A DNA stretch of 64,000 bases, from contig OY759262.1 in assembly GCA_963662155.1 (NCBI GenBank), positions 56,612,490 to 56,676,489 of the forward strand. Direction: 5' to 3'. The notes below the pieces were generated by a model that ran no database searches, was not told the DNA's origin, and worked only from the letters and a program-made list of their open reading frames with translations. This DNA comes from Lamellibrachia columna (taxonomy: Eukaryota > Annelida > Polychaeta > Sabellida > Siboglinidae). Each line of letters begins with the position of its first letter. The stretch's first letter is position 1. Position numbers and translations under genes: made by a program. This document shows, one piece after another, positions 31,924-41,123 of the stretch.

Positions 31924-32580
31924 AATAAAATAGTGATGCTACTTAAAAACGAAAACATCTGCTTTTAATTTTTAGGGTCGGTGCAACATTGGACTTCCAT
32001 TGGTTTGTCTCTTCAACAGCGATATATTGATTTACAGATCATCAATGAAATACTGCGCTCGTATTCTTGTATGACGTGTAACAAACTCAATCTAACTGCG
32101 TGTAGATACGATGTTGTATGTATTGATTCGTAGACTATCAGTGGGATACTGCGCTCGGTTTCTTGTCTGGAGATTAATTAACTCGGTCTAAGTGCATATA
32201 GATATTGTGATGTACAATATGTTGATTCACAGAACGTCAATGAAATATTGCTGAGTTAATGCGGAAATAAAACAATGCTTCATAGGGCATACAGCTCATA
32301 AGCCCTTTTACGCACTTGCAATCTCATAAAATTGCCTACCTAGAGCAGGTAGGACGACAAGTCCCCCGACTAGACCGAGCAGTAGAGCAGTGGCCAAGAG
32401 AGTCAGGAGACAACAGCAGGGCGCCACCCACCACGCGCCGCACCGTCGCCGCGGCCGCTTCTCCGTTTTCTCCGTTTCGTCCGAGTACTGAGACTCGCTG
32501 TCCTGCGGGTAACTCGTGAAGGCAGAGGTCACCCAGAACAACGGGCGGTAGACACGGGGCCTGTACAAGTAGTAGTACAT
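16231..32580 (-). CDS. Gene B (U3): membrane-anchored furin-like/mucin/EGF/chitin-binding protein, split gene model
   Basis: Exons in transcript order: 32340-32580, 30968-31024, 30345-30455, 28777-28887, 28189-28299, 26844-26951, 25517-25627, 24394-24504, 23920-24030, 22834-22944, 19709-20641, 18018-18119, 17417-17518, 16231-16409. The total is 2499 nt, which gives 832 residues and a stop. All introns are phase 1 and no junction codon is a stop. Predicted order: cytoplasmic tail with KRPRRR, signal anchor, linker, eight furin-like Cys-rich repeats, 311-residue Thr-rich stalk, two EGF domains, CBM14. Such a protein would hold chitin or a chitinous matrix at the cell surface. That the TM and furin exons belong with the U3 exons is inferred from strand, order and phase, with no transcript evidence. 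An additional 5' exon may lie in the tandem array at 34-39.6 kb. The alternative is two adjacent genes. Confidence 0.55.
16784..17150 (+). mobile_element. LINE 3' tail (RTE/Crack-like)
   Basis: The plus strand reads [20 protein letters not shown], then [20 protein letters not shown] and [11 protein letters not shown], the conserved C-terminal tail of this LINE family. It ends at gaggcgagcaacaacaat and runs into (AT)n. U1 keeps an upstream RT piece of what looks like the same insertion at 1553-1870. Confidence 0.85.
17153..17242. repeat. (AT)n microsatellite
   Basis: Pure AT directly after the LINE tail, in the same arrangement as at 1872. Confidence 0.97.
17417..17518 (-). CDS. Gene B exon: EGF-like domain (EGF4 type)
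   Basis: A 102-nt phase 1-1 exon reading [15 protein letters not shown] and [15 protein letters not shown]. It is intact and almost identical to 2208-2309. Confidence 0.85.
18018..18119 (-). CDS. Gene B exon: EGF-like domain (EGF3 type)
   Basis: A 102-nt phase 1-1 exon reading [15 protein letters not shown] and [17 protein letters not shown]. The donor is gtagat. It matches 2779-2880. Confidence 0.85.
   Translation of the reverse strand, partial: LRIASRRVTVRTGEPAIRTSVTAQINTSETNVK
18920..19400 (+). mobile_element. LINE ORF1 with SGNH/GDSL esterase domain, decayed
   Basis: Across frames, the plus strand reads [20 protein letters not shown], then [10 protein letters not shown] (the GTN block) and [12 protein letters not shown], followed by [13 protein letters not shown] near 19320-19370, an altered DGLHLTGKG block. 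This is the esterase-type ORF1 known from CR1/L2-like elements. Stops and frameshifts make it inactive. Purine-rich sequence at 18640-18920 is probably its 5' part. Confidence 0.7.
19480..19665 (+). mobile_element. LINE RT fragment abutting the mucin exon
   Basis: The plus strand reads [14 protein letters not shown] and [14 protein letters not shown], blocks of the RT thumb. It lies directly beside the 3' intron boundary of the mucin exon and probably belongs to the same element as the esterase ORF1. Confidence 0.65.
19709..20641 (-). CDS. Gene B mucin exon: about 19 Thr-rich 16-residue repeats
   Basis: A 933-nt exon with phase 1-1 boundaries. The donor is gtaagt; the best acceptor is acaacag just above 20641, which is weak because it lacks a good pyrimidine tract. 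The repeat is [16 protein letters not shown], 48 bp, with variants ending AAP, SVP or VVP. The composition is Thr, Glu and Pro with no Cys, as expected for a heavily O-glycosylated extended stalk. U1 has about four units and U4 about one, so the tract changes length quickly. The antisense Cys-rich and Val-rich ORFs are shadows. Confidence 0.8.
20831..21071. repeat. (GGGT)n/(GAGT)n tetranucleotide tract
   Basis: Blocks of GGGT and GAGT alternate over about 240 bp, between the mucin exon and the furin-like exons. Confidence 0.97.
21160..21500. repeat. (GT)n-(GA)n-(GT)n-(AT)n-(GT)n compound microsatellite
   Basis: Long GT runs flank an AT run at 21343-21427. Alternating purine-pyrimidine throughout. 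No gene. Confidence 0.97.
21600..22355. other. Segment paralogous to 29600-30130
   Basis: Shared landmarks include gatattgatgcgtttttc and accgcgatat. Both segments lie just downstream, in transcript sense, of a furin-like exon. No coding exon recognised. Confidence 0.5.
22356..22491. repeat. 34-bp minisatellite, 4 identical units
   Basis: Four head-to-tail copies begin cgctcgggtgaacggtact and are identical as read. Each contains a near-palindromic ACGG...CCGT core. There are no spacers, so this is not CRISPR-like. Confidence 0.95.
22834..22944 (-). CDS. Gene B furin-like exon F8
   Basis: A 111-nt phase 1-1 exon with donor gtatgt and acceptor tgtag. It reads [18 protein letters not shown], then a His-Cys-Asn turn, [11 protein letters not shown]. 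The six-Cys spacing resembles furin/growth-factor-receptor Cys-rich repeats. Confidence 0.8.
23920..24030 (-). CDS. Gene B furin-like exon F7
   Basis: A 111-nt phase 1-1 exon with donor gtacgt and acceptor ggcag. It reads [18 protein letters not shown] and [11 protein letters not shown]. The family His is Gln here (DNQC). Confidence 0.8.
24394..24504 (-). CDS. Gene B furin-like exon F6
   Basis: A 111-nt phase 1-1 exon reading [18 protein letters not shown] and [11 protein letters not shown]. Its last base is C rather than G, making Pro at the next junction. Confidence 0.8.
25517..25627 (-). CDS. Gene B furin-like exon F5
   Basis: A 111-nt phase 1-1 exon reading [18 protein letters not shown] and [11 protein letters not shown]. 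Donor gtacgt, acceptor ttgcag. Confidence 0.8.
26844..26951 (-). CDS. Gene B furin-like exon F4
   Basis: A 108-nt phase 1-1 exon, one codon shorter than the others at the 5' end. It reads [18 protein letters not shown] and [11 protein letters not shown]. Donor gtgcgt. Confidence 0.8.
28189..28299 (-). CDS. Gene B furin-like exon F3
   Basis: A 111-nt phase 1-1 exon reading [18 protein letters not shown] and [11 protein letters not shown]. Donor gtacgt. Confidence 0.8.
28777..28887 (-). CDS. Gene B furin-like exon F2
   Basis: A 111-nt phase 1-1 exon reading [18 protein letters not shown] and [11 protein letters not shown]. Donor gtacgt. Confidence 0.8.
29108..29198. repeat. (ACTAC)n pentanucleotide tract
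   Basis: About 18 near-perfect units between exons F2 and F1. Confidence 0.95.
29420..29558. repeat. (GCGT)/(GCGA)/(GTAC) tetranucleotide tract
   Basis: A GC-rich compound tetranucleotide run. ORFs over it are Arg/Cys artefacts. Confidence 0.95.
30345..30455 (-). CDS. Gene B furin-like exon F1
   Basis: A 111-nt phase 1-1 exon, the most 5' furin-like repeat. It reads [18 protein letters not shown] and [11 protein letters not shown]. Donor gtacgt, acceptor ttgcag. Confidence 0.8.
30968..31024 (-). CDS. Gene B linker exon
   Basis: A 57-nt exon with acceptor tcctttcag and donor gtcagt, phase 1 on both sides. It reads [18 protein letters not shown]: polar, no Cys. It fits between the anchor exon and F1 without breaking the frame. 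Small exons are easy to predict wrongly, but both splice sites are good. Confidence 0.6.
31250..32339. other. Intron with (AT)n at 31866-31920
   Basis: AT-rich intron with an AT microsatellite of about 55 bp. No exon seen. Confidence 0.5.
32340..32580 (-). CDS. Gene B signal-anchor exon
   Basis: ATG at 32578-32580 opens 80 codons and the exon ends in phase 1 at donor gtaggc. The N-terminus is Tyr-rich ([16 protein letters not shown]), then Ser/Glu-rich ([15 protein letters not shown]), then KRPRRR, then a hydrophobic helix of about 25 residues ([20 protein letters not shown]). Positive charge on the N side and no signal peptide indicate a type II protein with the C-terminus outside. The CCC at the membrane edge could be palmitoylated (inference). 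Base composition is strikingly GC- and CpG-rich compared with its flanks. Acceptors tttcag (phase 1) and tgtacag (phase 2) lie upstream or near the start, so the exon may instead be internal. Confidence 0.7.
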
Positions 32581-32990
32581 GGTAGGCTTTGCTGAAAGAC
32601 AAAGTAGAACATGGTTGACGTGGTTGAAACACAAAGTAGTACATGATCGGTGTGACTGAAACACAAAATATTATAATTATGGTCGACGTGGCTGAATCAC
32701 AGAAAGTAGAACATGGTCGACGTGGTTGAAACACAATACAGGACGTGGTCGGTGTGGCTGAAACACAAATTAGTACATGGTCGACTTGAGTGAAACACGA
32801 ATTAGTACATGGTCAACGTGATTGAAACACAAATTAGTACATGGTCGACGTGACTGAAACACGAATTTGCACATGGTCGATGTGGCTGAAACACAGACAG
32901 TAGTACATGTTCGACGTGACTGAAACACAAAATGTCACAAAGTCGACGTGGCTGAAAGGTGGCGATGGGCTGCAAAACAAAAGGCAGGAC
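32581..32990. repeat. About 32-bp diverged minisatellite, about 12 units
   Basis: The unit is close to tggctgaaacacaaagtagt plus acatggtcgacg. Units differ by 10-30 percent and small indels. Single or few-unit fragments of the same motif are scattered at 23.52-23.70, 25.08-25.28, 26.15-26.52, 27.64-27.95 and 33.36-33.45 kb, all in introns or 5' flank of gene B. Confidence 0.85.
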
Positions 32991-33899
32991 ACGGTAAACG
33001 TTGTTGAGGCACAATTAGTAATAATAAATAATAATAACATACACACCGTTTACATAGTGCCGTATAAAGTGAGTGTTCTGTGTTTTACATCACACTATTA
33101 ATCAACGTATATATATTTTAAAGACATATTTTAACAGTCAGTATAAGACATTAAAGCCAAACAATAAATGTAAGACTGATGTATATAAAATATTCGGCGT
33201 GGAACATATAAAACATGATGCAACTTTAGAAACAACGGTACATACTAAACATATTTACAAACGTTCCTGATTACATTCAAAGCAGTTTATATAAAACAAA
33301 AATCTTAAATGATCGTCTAAGAGCAGTAATATTAAAAATCTCAATAAAACTGGCTGGCAGATTGTAGCTGAAACATAAAATAGTTCGCGTCGACATCATT
33401 GAAACCCAAAGTACTGGAAAGTCGGTGTGTCTGAAATGTAAAGCAGTCACGGTTGACCAGGTTGAAACGCAAAAGATAAATTATGTCAAAATTAACTAAG
33501 TTGCCAGGTGTTGCACTGGAGAAAGGGCAGTCACGATTTGGTAGGGCAATGCCAATGAAGTGATGAATACAACTTGCAGCCAAAATCATGTACCAATGTC
33601 GATTTGACGAAGAAACTGATGTTGGCATTTGAAGTAGATCATGTAACTCGGAACAATCGTAGAAAACATGCCTAGCGTTTCAAACAATTGTACGTATCTA
33701 CGAACTAGTAATGTTCCAAACGTCCACATAAGTTATTTCGTAAAACTGCCACCCCGGGATTTTTTTTAGAGACATACCAATGGGCATCGCGGCACGCCTA
33801 TAAAATGTCAACAACATGCGTGCAAAACTAAAGGAGATATTAGGAAATAGACAGACAGAGACATACAAACAAACACGGACACAAACTGTTTTATAGTAT

Positions 33900-33960
33900 A
33901 AATAATAATAATAATAATAACAACAACAATAATAATAATAGCAATAATAATTATAGCAAT
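33900..33960. repeat. (AAT)n tract at the left edge of the tandem array
   Basis: AAT units with AAC interruptions directly before the first 1.8-kb unit. Confidence 0.9.
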
Positions 33961-34061
33961 ACATTACATCCAAACCTTATGTTATAATAATGATAGCAAG
34001 AGTCACAAACAAATGTTTTGATGCCGATAATGATAACAGCAAACGCAGAAGAAGCACTCAC

Positions 34062-34154
34062 GTCAAGTTGAGATTCACTGTAAGATCGTACGGTTGGCAG
34101 CTGAGACGCTCGTTGAATGTCACCGTTCGACGTTGTCGGTGAATCTAACTCCAC
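34062..34154 (-). CDS. Candidate 5' exon, array copy 1
   Basis: ATG at 34152-34154 opens 31 codons ending at a strong donor (GACgtgagt, phase 0). It reads MELDSPTTSNGDIQR, then TVRSYSESQLD: polar, Ser-rich, cytoplasm-like. In style it fits the Ser/Glu-rich tail of the anchor exon, but the phase-0 donor does not match the phase-1 acceptor at 32580. Either a small exon is missing between them, or the next GT (phase 1) is used, or it belongs elsewhere. Confidence 0.4.
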
Positions 34155-34249
34155 TCGAGTGTCCTAATCGCGTTCTTTACATCGTTCGGGGTCGACCCAC
34201 AGCGACGGAACGACATACACACCTCAGAAGCAGCACCTTCAGAGCGAAT

Positions 34250-35720
34250 GTTTATCAACAGATTGCGTAAATGCCGACGCCCACGTCTCTGTTGCTATTC
34301 GCGGAGAGAACGCCCACGTCGTTTTGTATATGGTCTCCTTTCGCCTGGTATTTACACTGGAGTCAGGGAGAGTCGGTTCCTCTGATGTCAACGTTAATTG
34401 TTCGTCTTATGGGAAAATGTCAACCACGCCTGTGGATGTCTACATCACAAACATCTAAGCCACCTTAATTAGACGTAGAACATAATCCTTGTCAGAAAGA
34501 TCTAAGAAAGGAATGAATGTTAACATAATATTGATTGAGTCATCTGCCAGATAGTACAGATCGTGTGATCGAAATGTCAACAGTGGGTCGTAGTCTTGTA
34601 CCTACTGACCCCGGAGGAGTGTACTTTGTCATACTTTTAACAAGCGAAATGCTCGTCAAATTACGTATGGTAGTTATAAAATACAACCCGATCATGTATC
34701 CTTATGATTTCAATGTATCTTCTTTCCAGTACAGTTGGTGTATATTAAATAATTACCATGGATTAATGAATATTATTTCCACAACTCTAAGTATATGCAG
34801 TTTATGTTTACCCTTTTTTATACGACGTATCAAGTCTCATGAAGCTGGGCTTGTTTATACGCCGTTTATACCTGTTTATACCTGGGTCTGTTTCTACGTT
34901 AATACCTACAGCTGCAGGTGAATCCATTTATGGGGGTTTGCTCTTTTCTGAATCCGAAGAATTCGTCTCCTGTTGTGAAATTGAAGAAGTCACAGGGCAG
35001 CGTGCTACTCTTTTCCATTTAAATTGGATAGAATAGACGAAGTGATGCCTTATGGGTATACTCCATGACGTTATCCTGTGTGAATTTATTGCAACGTTAG
35101 TGGCACTTTGGCCCAGGATGCCACTCGAGATTTTGCCAGTAAGCCATCCTTGATAATGTATGTAACTGACTCCCACTCCCAAATGCTTTTAGACATATGT
35201 CACAAAAATACCCTTTTCAAGTTGAACGGATTAAAATAAGCCTATATAACCTCTTCCGTGCTATCTAGCGTGTTAAACCCGTTCGCCGTGGAAAGTTTGA
35301 CCCGCAACCGATTCAGCAATTAGGACATATTTTATCATATAAGCTACATTTTTGGGCTATGTAATCCACCCATCTGCAATTTTGTCAAAACGTTGGTCTT
35401 CTTTGAATTTGTTTGGCACTCTGGACGGCCACAAGAGTTCGCTAGAAAACCAGCCATTTACACAGTGATATATACATTACACAACGTCACTCAACGGCAT
35501 GCTGTGTTCAAATTGGCATACCCGCCCCTTTCACGCAACAAAAAGGGTTGACTACTAACTGGCTTAAACGAATAAAATTATATAATTCTTACAGGTTCAG
35601 TTATCAGCACCTTTACAACTGCAGCTACCGCCTCCATCGACAATACAACATTCGCCCTGCTCAATTTCACGGTGACACCCAATAACCCATTCTAGTTGTC
35701 TGCGGTTTCCTTACTGCATT
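34250..35720 (+). pseudogene. Broken ORF in array copy 1
   Basis: Same coding block as in copy 4. The middle open stretch is shorter (34535-34921) because of a different frameshift, and the shared in-frame stops are present. Confidence 0.3.
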
Positions 35721-35862
35721 TTTTTACACCTGCGTACGTTTTTCTTCACCCAGCCATCTATTACTTTGGTCTTAACCTTATGTTATAATAATGACAGCGA
35801 GAGCCACAAACAAATGTTTTGATGCCGATAATGATAACAGCAAACGCAGAAGAAGCACTCAC

Positions 35863-35955
35863 GTCAAGTTGAGATTCACTGTAAGATCGTACGGTTGGCA
35901 GCTGAGACGCTATTTGAATGTCACCGTTCGACGTTGTCGGTGAATCTAACTCCAC
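35863..35955 (-). CDS. Candidate 5' exon, array copy 2
   Basis: Same 31-codon exon and donor as copy 1. One visible replacement is DIQI for DIQR. The reading frame and gtgagt are preserved. Confidence 0.4.
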
Positions 35956-36055
35956 TCGAGTGTCCTAATCGCGTTCTTTACATCGTTCGGGGTCGACCCT
36001 CAGCGACGGAACGACATACACACTATACCTCAGAAGCAGCACCTTCAGAGCGAAT

Positions 36056-37510
36056 GTTTATCAACAGATTGCGTAGTTGCCGACGCCCATGTCTCTGTTG
36101 CTATTCACGGAGAGGACGCCCACGTCGTTTTGTATATGGCCTCGCTTCGCATGGTATTTACATTGGAGTCAGGGAGAGTCGGTTCATCTGATGTCAACGT
36201 TAATTGTTCGTCTTATGGGAAAATGTCAACCACACCTGTGGATGTCTACATCACAAACATCTAAGCCACCTTAATTAGACGTAGAACATAATCCTTGTCA
36301 GAAAGATATAAGACAGGAATGAATGTTAACATAATATTGATTGAGTCATCTGCCAGATAGTACAGATCGTGTGATCGAAATGTCAACAGTGGGTCGTAGT
36401 CTTGTACCTACTGACCCCGGAGGAGTGTACTTTGTCACACTTTTAACAAGCGAAATGCTCGTCAAATTACGTATGGTAGTTATAAAATACAACCCGATCA
36501 TGTATCCTTATGATTTCAATGTATCTTCTTTCCAGTACAGTTGGTGTACATTAAATAATTACCATGGATTAATGAATGACAGTTATTATTTCCACAACTC
36601 TAAGTATATGCAGTTTATGTTTACCCTTTTTATAGGACGTATCAAGTCTCATGAAGCTGGGCTTGTTTATACGCCGTTTATACCTGTTTATACCTGGGTC
36701 TGTTTCTACGTTAATACCTACAGCTGCAGGTGAATCCATTTATGGGGGTTTGCTCTTTTCTGAATCCGAAGAATTCGTCTCCTGTTGTGAAATTGAAGAA
36801 GTCACATGGCAGCGTGCTACCCTTTTCCATTTAAATTGGATAGAATAGACGAAGTGATGCCTTATGGGTATACTCCATGACGTTATCCTGTGTGAATTTA
36901 TTGCAACGTTAGTGGCACTTTGGCTCAGGATGCCACTCGAGATTTTGCCAGTACGCCATCCTTGATAATGTATGTAACTGACTCCCACCCCCAAATGCTT
37001 TTAGACATATGTCACAAATATACCCTTTTCAAGTTGAGCGGATTAAAATAAGCCTATATAACCTCTTCCGTGCTATCTAGCGTGTTAAACCCGTTCGCCG
37101 TGGAAAGTTTGACCCGCAACCGATTCAGCAATTAGGACATATTTTATCATATAAGCTACATTTTTGGGCTACGTAATTCACCCATCTGCAATTTTGTTAA
37201 CACGTTGGTCTTCTTTGAATTTGTTTGGCACTCTGGTCGACCACAAGAGTTCGCTAGAAAACCAGCCATTTACACAGTGATATATACATTACACAACGTC
37301 CCTCAACGGCATGCTGTGTTCAAATTGGCATACCAGCCCCTTTCACGCAACAAAAAGGGTTGACTACTAACTGGCTTAAACGAATAAAATTATATAATTA
37401 TTCAGGTTCAGTTATCAGCACCTTTACAACTGCAGCCACCGCCTCCATCGACAATACAACATTCGCCCTGCTCAATTTCACGGTGACACCCAATCACCCA
37501 TTCTAGTTGT
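36056..37510 (+). pseudogene. Broken ORF in array copy 2
   Basis: As in copy 1; the middle open stretch is 36341-36733. It is nearly identical to copy 3. Confidence 0.3.
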
Positions 37511-37673
37511 CTGCGGTTTCCTTACTGCATTTTTTTACACCAGCGTAAGTTTTTCTTCACCCAGCCATCTATTACTTTGGTCTTAACCTTATGTTATAAT
37601 AATGACAGCGAGAGCCACAAACAAATGTTTTGATGCCGATAATGATAACAGCAAACGCAGAAGAAGCACTCAC

Positions 37674-37766
37674 GTCAAGTTGAGATTCACTGTAAGATCG
37701 TACGGTTGACAGCTGAGACGCTCGTTGAATGTCACCGTTCGACGTTGTCGGTGAATCTAACTCCAC
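37674..37766 (-). CDS. Candidate 5' exon, array copy 3
   Basis: Same exon, with SQLS instead of SQLP. ATG, frame and donor are preserved. Confidence 0.4.
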
Positions 37767-37866
37767 TCGAGTGTCCTAATCGCGTTCTTTACATCGTTCG
37801 GGGTCGACCCTCAGCGACGGAACGACATACACACTATACCTCAGAAGCAGCACCTTCAGAGCGAAT

Positions 37867-39321
37867 GTTTATCAACAGATTGCGTAGTTGCCGACGCCCA
37901 TGTCTCTGTTGCTATTCACGGAGAGGACGCCCACGTCGTTTTGTATATGGCCTCGCTTCGCATGGTATTTACATTGGAGTCAGGGAGAGTCGGTTCATCT
38001 GATGTCAACGTTAATTGTTCGTCTTATGGGAAAATGTCAACCACACCTGTGGATGTCTACATCACAAACATCTAAGCCACCTTAATTAGACGTAGAACAT
38101 AATCCTTGTCAGAAAGATATAAGACAGGAATGAATGTTAACATAATATTGATTGAGTCATCTGCCAGATAGTACAGATCGTGTGATCGAAATGTCAACAG
38201 TGGGTCGTAGTCTTGTACCTACTGACCCCGGAGGAGTGTACTTTGTCACACTTTTAACAAGCGAAATGCTCGTCAAATTACGTATGGTAGTTATAAAATA
38301 CAACCCGATCATGTATCCTTATGATTTCAATGTATCTTCTTTCCAGTACAGTTGGTGTACATTAAATAATTACCATGGATTAATGAATGACAGTTATTAT
38401 TTCCACAACTCTAAGTATATGCAGTTAATGTTTACCCTTTTTATAGGACGTATCAAGTCTCATGAAGCTGGGCTTGTTTATACGCCGTTTATACCTGTTT
38501 ATACCTGGGTCTGTTTCTACGTTAATACCTACAGCTGCAGGTGAATCCATTTATGGGGGTTTGCTCTTTTCTGAATCCGAAGAATTCGTCTCCTGTTGTG
38601 AAATTGAAGAAGTCACATGGCAGCGTGCTACCCTTTTCCATTTAAATTGGATAGAATAGACGAAGTGATGCCTTATGGGTATACTCCATGACGTTATCCT
38701 GTGTGAATTTATTGCAACGTTAGTGGCACTTTGGCTCAGGATGCCACTCGAGATTTTGCCAGTACGCCATCCTTGATAATGTATGTAACTGACTCCCACC
38801 CCCAAATGCTTTTAGACATATGTCACAAATATACCCTTTTCAAGTTGAGCGGATTAAAATAAGCCTATATAACCTCTTCCGTGCTATCTAGCGTGTTAAA
38901 CCCGTTCGCCGTGGAAAGTTTGACCCGCAACCGATTCAGCAATTAGGACATATTTTATCATATAAGCTACATTTTTGGGCTACGTAATTCACCCATCTGC
39001 AATTTTGTTAACACGTTGGTCTTCTTTGAATTTGTTTGGCACTCTGGTCGACCACAAGAGTTCGCTAGAAAACCAGCCATTTACACAGTGATATATACAT
39101 TACACAACGTCCCTCAACGGCATGCTGTGTTCAAATTGGCATACCAGCCCCTTTCACGCAACAAAAAGGGTTGACTACTAACTGGCTTAAACGAATAAAA
39201 TTATATAATTATTCAGGTTCAGTTATCAGCACCTTTACAACTGCAGCCACCGCCTCCATCGACAGTACAACATTCGCCCTGCTCAATTTCACGGTGACAC
39301 CCAATCACCCATTCTAGTTGT
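37867..39321 (+). pseudogene. Broken ORF in array copy 3
   Basis: As in copy 2; the middle open stretch is 38152-38544. Confidence 0.3.
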
Positions 39322-39484
39322 CTGCGGTTTCCTTACTGCATTTTTTTACACCAGCGTAAGTTTTTCTTCACCCAGCCATCTATTACTTTGGTCTTAACCT
39401 TATGTTATAATAATGACAGCAAGAGTCACAAACAAATGTTTTGATGCCGATAATGATAACAGCAAACGCAGAAGAAGCACTCAC

Positions 39485-39577
39485 GTCAAGTTGAGATTCA
39501 CTGTAAGATCGTACGGTTGACAGCTGAGACGCTCGTTGAATGTCACCGTTCGACGTTGTCGGTGAATCTAACTCCAC
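39485..39577 (-). CDS. Candidate 5' exon, array copy 4
   Basis: Same as copy 3 over the coding part. It is the most 5' copy and is farthest from the rest of gene B. Confidence 0.4.
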
Positions 39578-39676
39578 TCGAGTGTCCTAATCGCGTTCTT
39601 TACATCGTTCGGGGTCGACCCTCAGCGACGGAACGACATACACACTATACCTCAGAAGCAGCACCTTCAGAGCGAA

Positions 39677-41123
39677 TGTTTATCAACAGATTGCGTAGTT
39701 GCCGACGCCCATGTCTCTGTTGCTATTCACGGAGAGGACGCCCACGTCGTTTTGTATATGGCCTCGCTTCGCCTGGTATTTACACTGGAGTCAGGGAGAG
39801 TCGGTTCATCTGATGTCAACGTTAATTGTTCGTCTTATTGGAAAATGTCAACCACACCTGTGGATGTATACATCACAAACAATAAGCCACCTTAATTTGA
39901 CGTAGAACATAATAGTTGTCAGATAGATCTAAGAAAGGAATGAATGTTTACATAATATTGAATGAGTAATCTGCCAGACAGTACAGATCGTGTGATCGAA
40001 ATGTCAACAGTGGGTCGTAGTCTAGTACCTACTGACCCCGGAGGAGTCTCCTTTTTCATACTTTTAACAAGCGAAATGCTCGTCAATTTACGTATGGTAG
40101 TTATAAAATACAATCCGATCATATATCCTTATGATTTCAATGTATCTTCTTTCCAATACAGTTGGTGTACATTAAATAATTACCATGGATTAATAAATGA
40201 CAGTTATTATTTCCACAAATCTAAGTATATGCAGTTTATGTTTACCTTTTTTTTACGACGTATCAAGTCTCATGAAGCTTGGTTTTTTTATCCGCCGTTG
40301 ATACCTGTTTATACCTGGGACTGTTTCTACATTAATACCTATAGCTGCAAAGTGAATCCATTTATGTGGGTTACCTCTTTTCTGAATCCGAATAATTCGT
40401 CTCCTGTTGTGAAATTGAAGAAGTCACAGGTCAGCGTGCTACCCTTTTCCATTTAAATTGGATAGAATAGACGAAGTGATGCCTTATGGGTATACTCCAT
40501 GACGTTATCCTGTGTGAATTTATTGCAACGTTAGTGGCACTTTGGCCCAGTATGCCACTCAAGATTTTGCCAGTATGCCATCCTTGAGAATGTATGTAAC
40601 TGACCCCCAAATGCTTTTAGACATATGTCACAAATATACCCTTTTCAAGTTGAGCGGATTAAAATTAGCCTATATAACCTCTTCCGTGCTATCTAGCGTG
40701 TTAAACCCGCTCGCCGTGGAAAGTTTGACCCGCAACCGATTCAGCAATTAGGCCATATTTTATCATATAAGCTACATTTTTGGGCTATGTAATCCACCCA
40801 TCTGCAATTTTGTCAAAACGTTGGTCTTCTTTGAATGTGTTTGGCACTCTGGACGACCACAAGAGTTCGCTAGAAAACCAGCCATTGACACAGTGATATA
40901 TACATTACACAACGTCCCTTGACGGCATGCTGTGTTCAAATTGGCATACCCGCCCCTTTCACGCAACAAACAGGGTTGACTACTAACTGGCTTAAACGAA
41001 AAACATGATATAATTCTTACAGGTTCAGTTATCAGCACCTTTACAACTGCAGCCACCACTTCCACCGACAATACAACACTCGCCCTGCTCAATTTCACGG
41101 TGACACCCAATCACCCATTCTAG
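39677..41123 (+). pseudogene. Broken ORF in array copy 4: Arg-rich start, Thr-rich end; possible capsid fossil
   Basis: Three plus-strand segments in different frames: an Arg/Cys-rich start (39677-39813), an open stretch at 39962-40456 of 164 codons, and a third frame from about 40419 to the TAG at 41121. The third segment contains five internal stops (40500, 40515, 40749, 40920, 40977). The composition is protein-like, with aromatic and beta-strand-like blocks such as LFKLSGLKLAYI, and a Thr-rich C-terminus. An Arg-rich N-terminus followed by beta-rich sequence recalls capsids of small ssDNA viruses, and 1.8 kb is a typical genome size for such viruses. No Rep gene or origin loop is seen, so this is only a hypothesis. 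Confidence 0.3.

Noticed and set aside
34928..36994. 84-codon minus-strand ORFs repeated in the array (34928-35182, 36740-36994, 38551-38805)
   Set aside because: They are opposite the plus-strand coding block and have no splice signals; they repeat only because the whole unit does.
40419..41123. TGA read as Trp in the array ORF (alternative genetic code)
   Set aside because: TGG is also used for Trp in the same block, a TAG and frameshifts are present too, and ordinary decay explains all of it.
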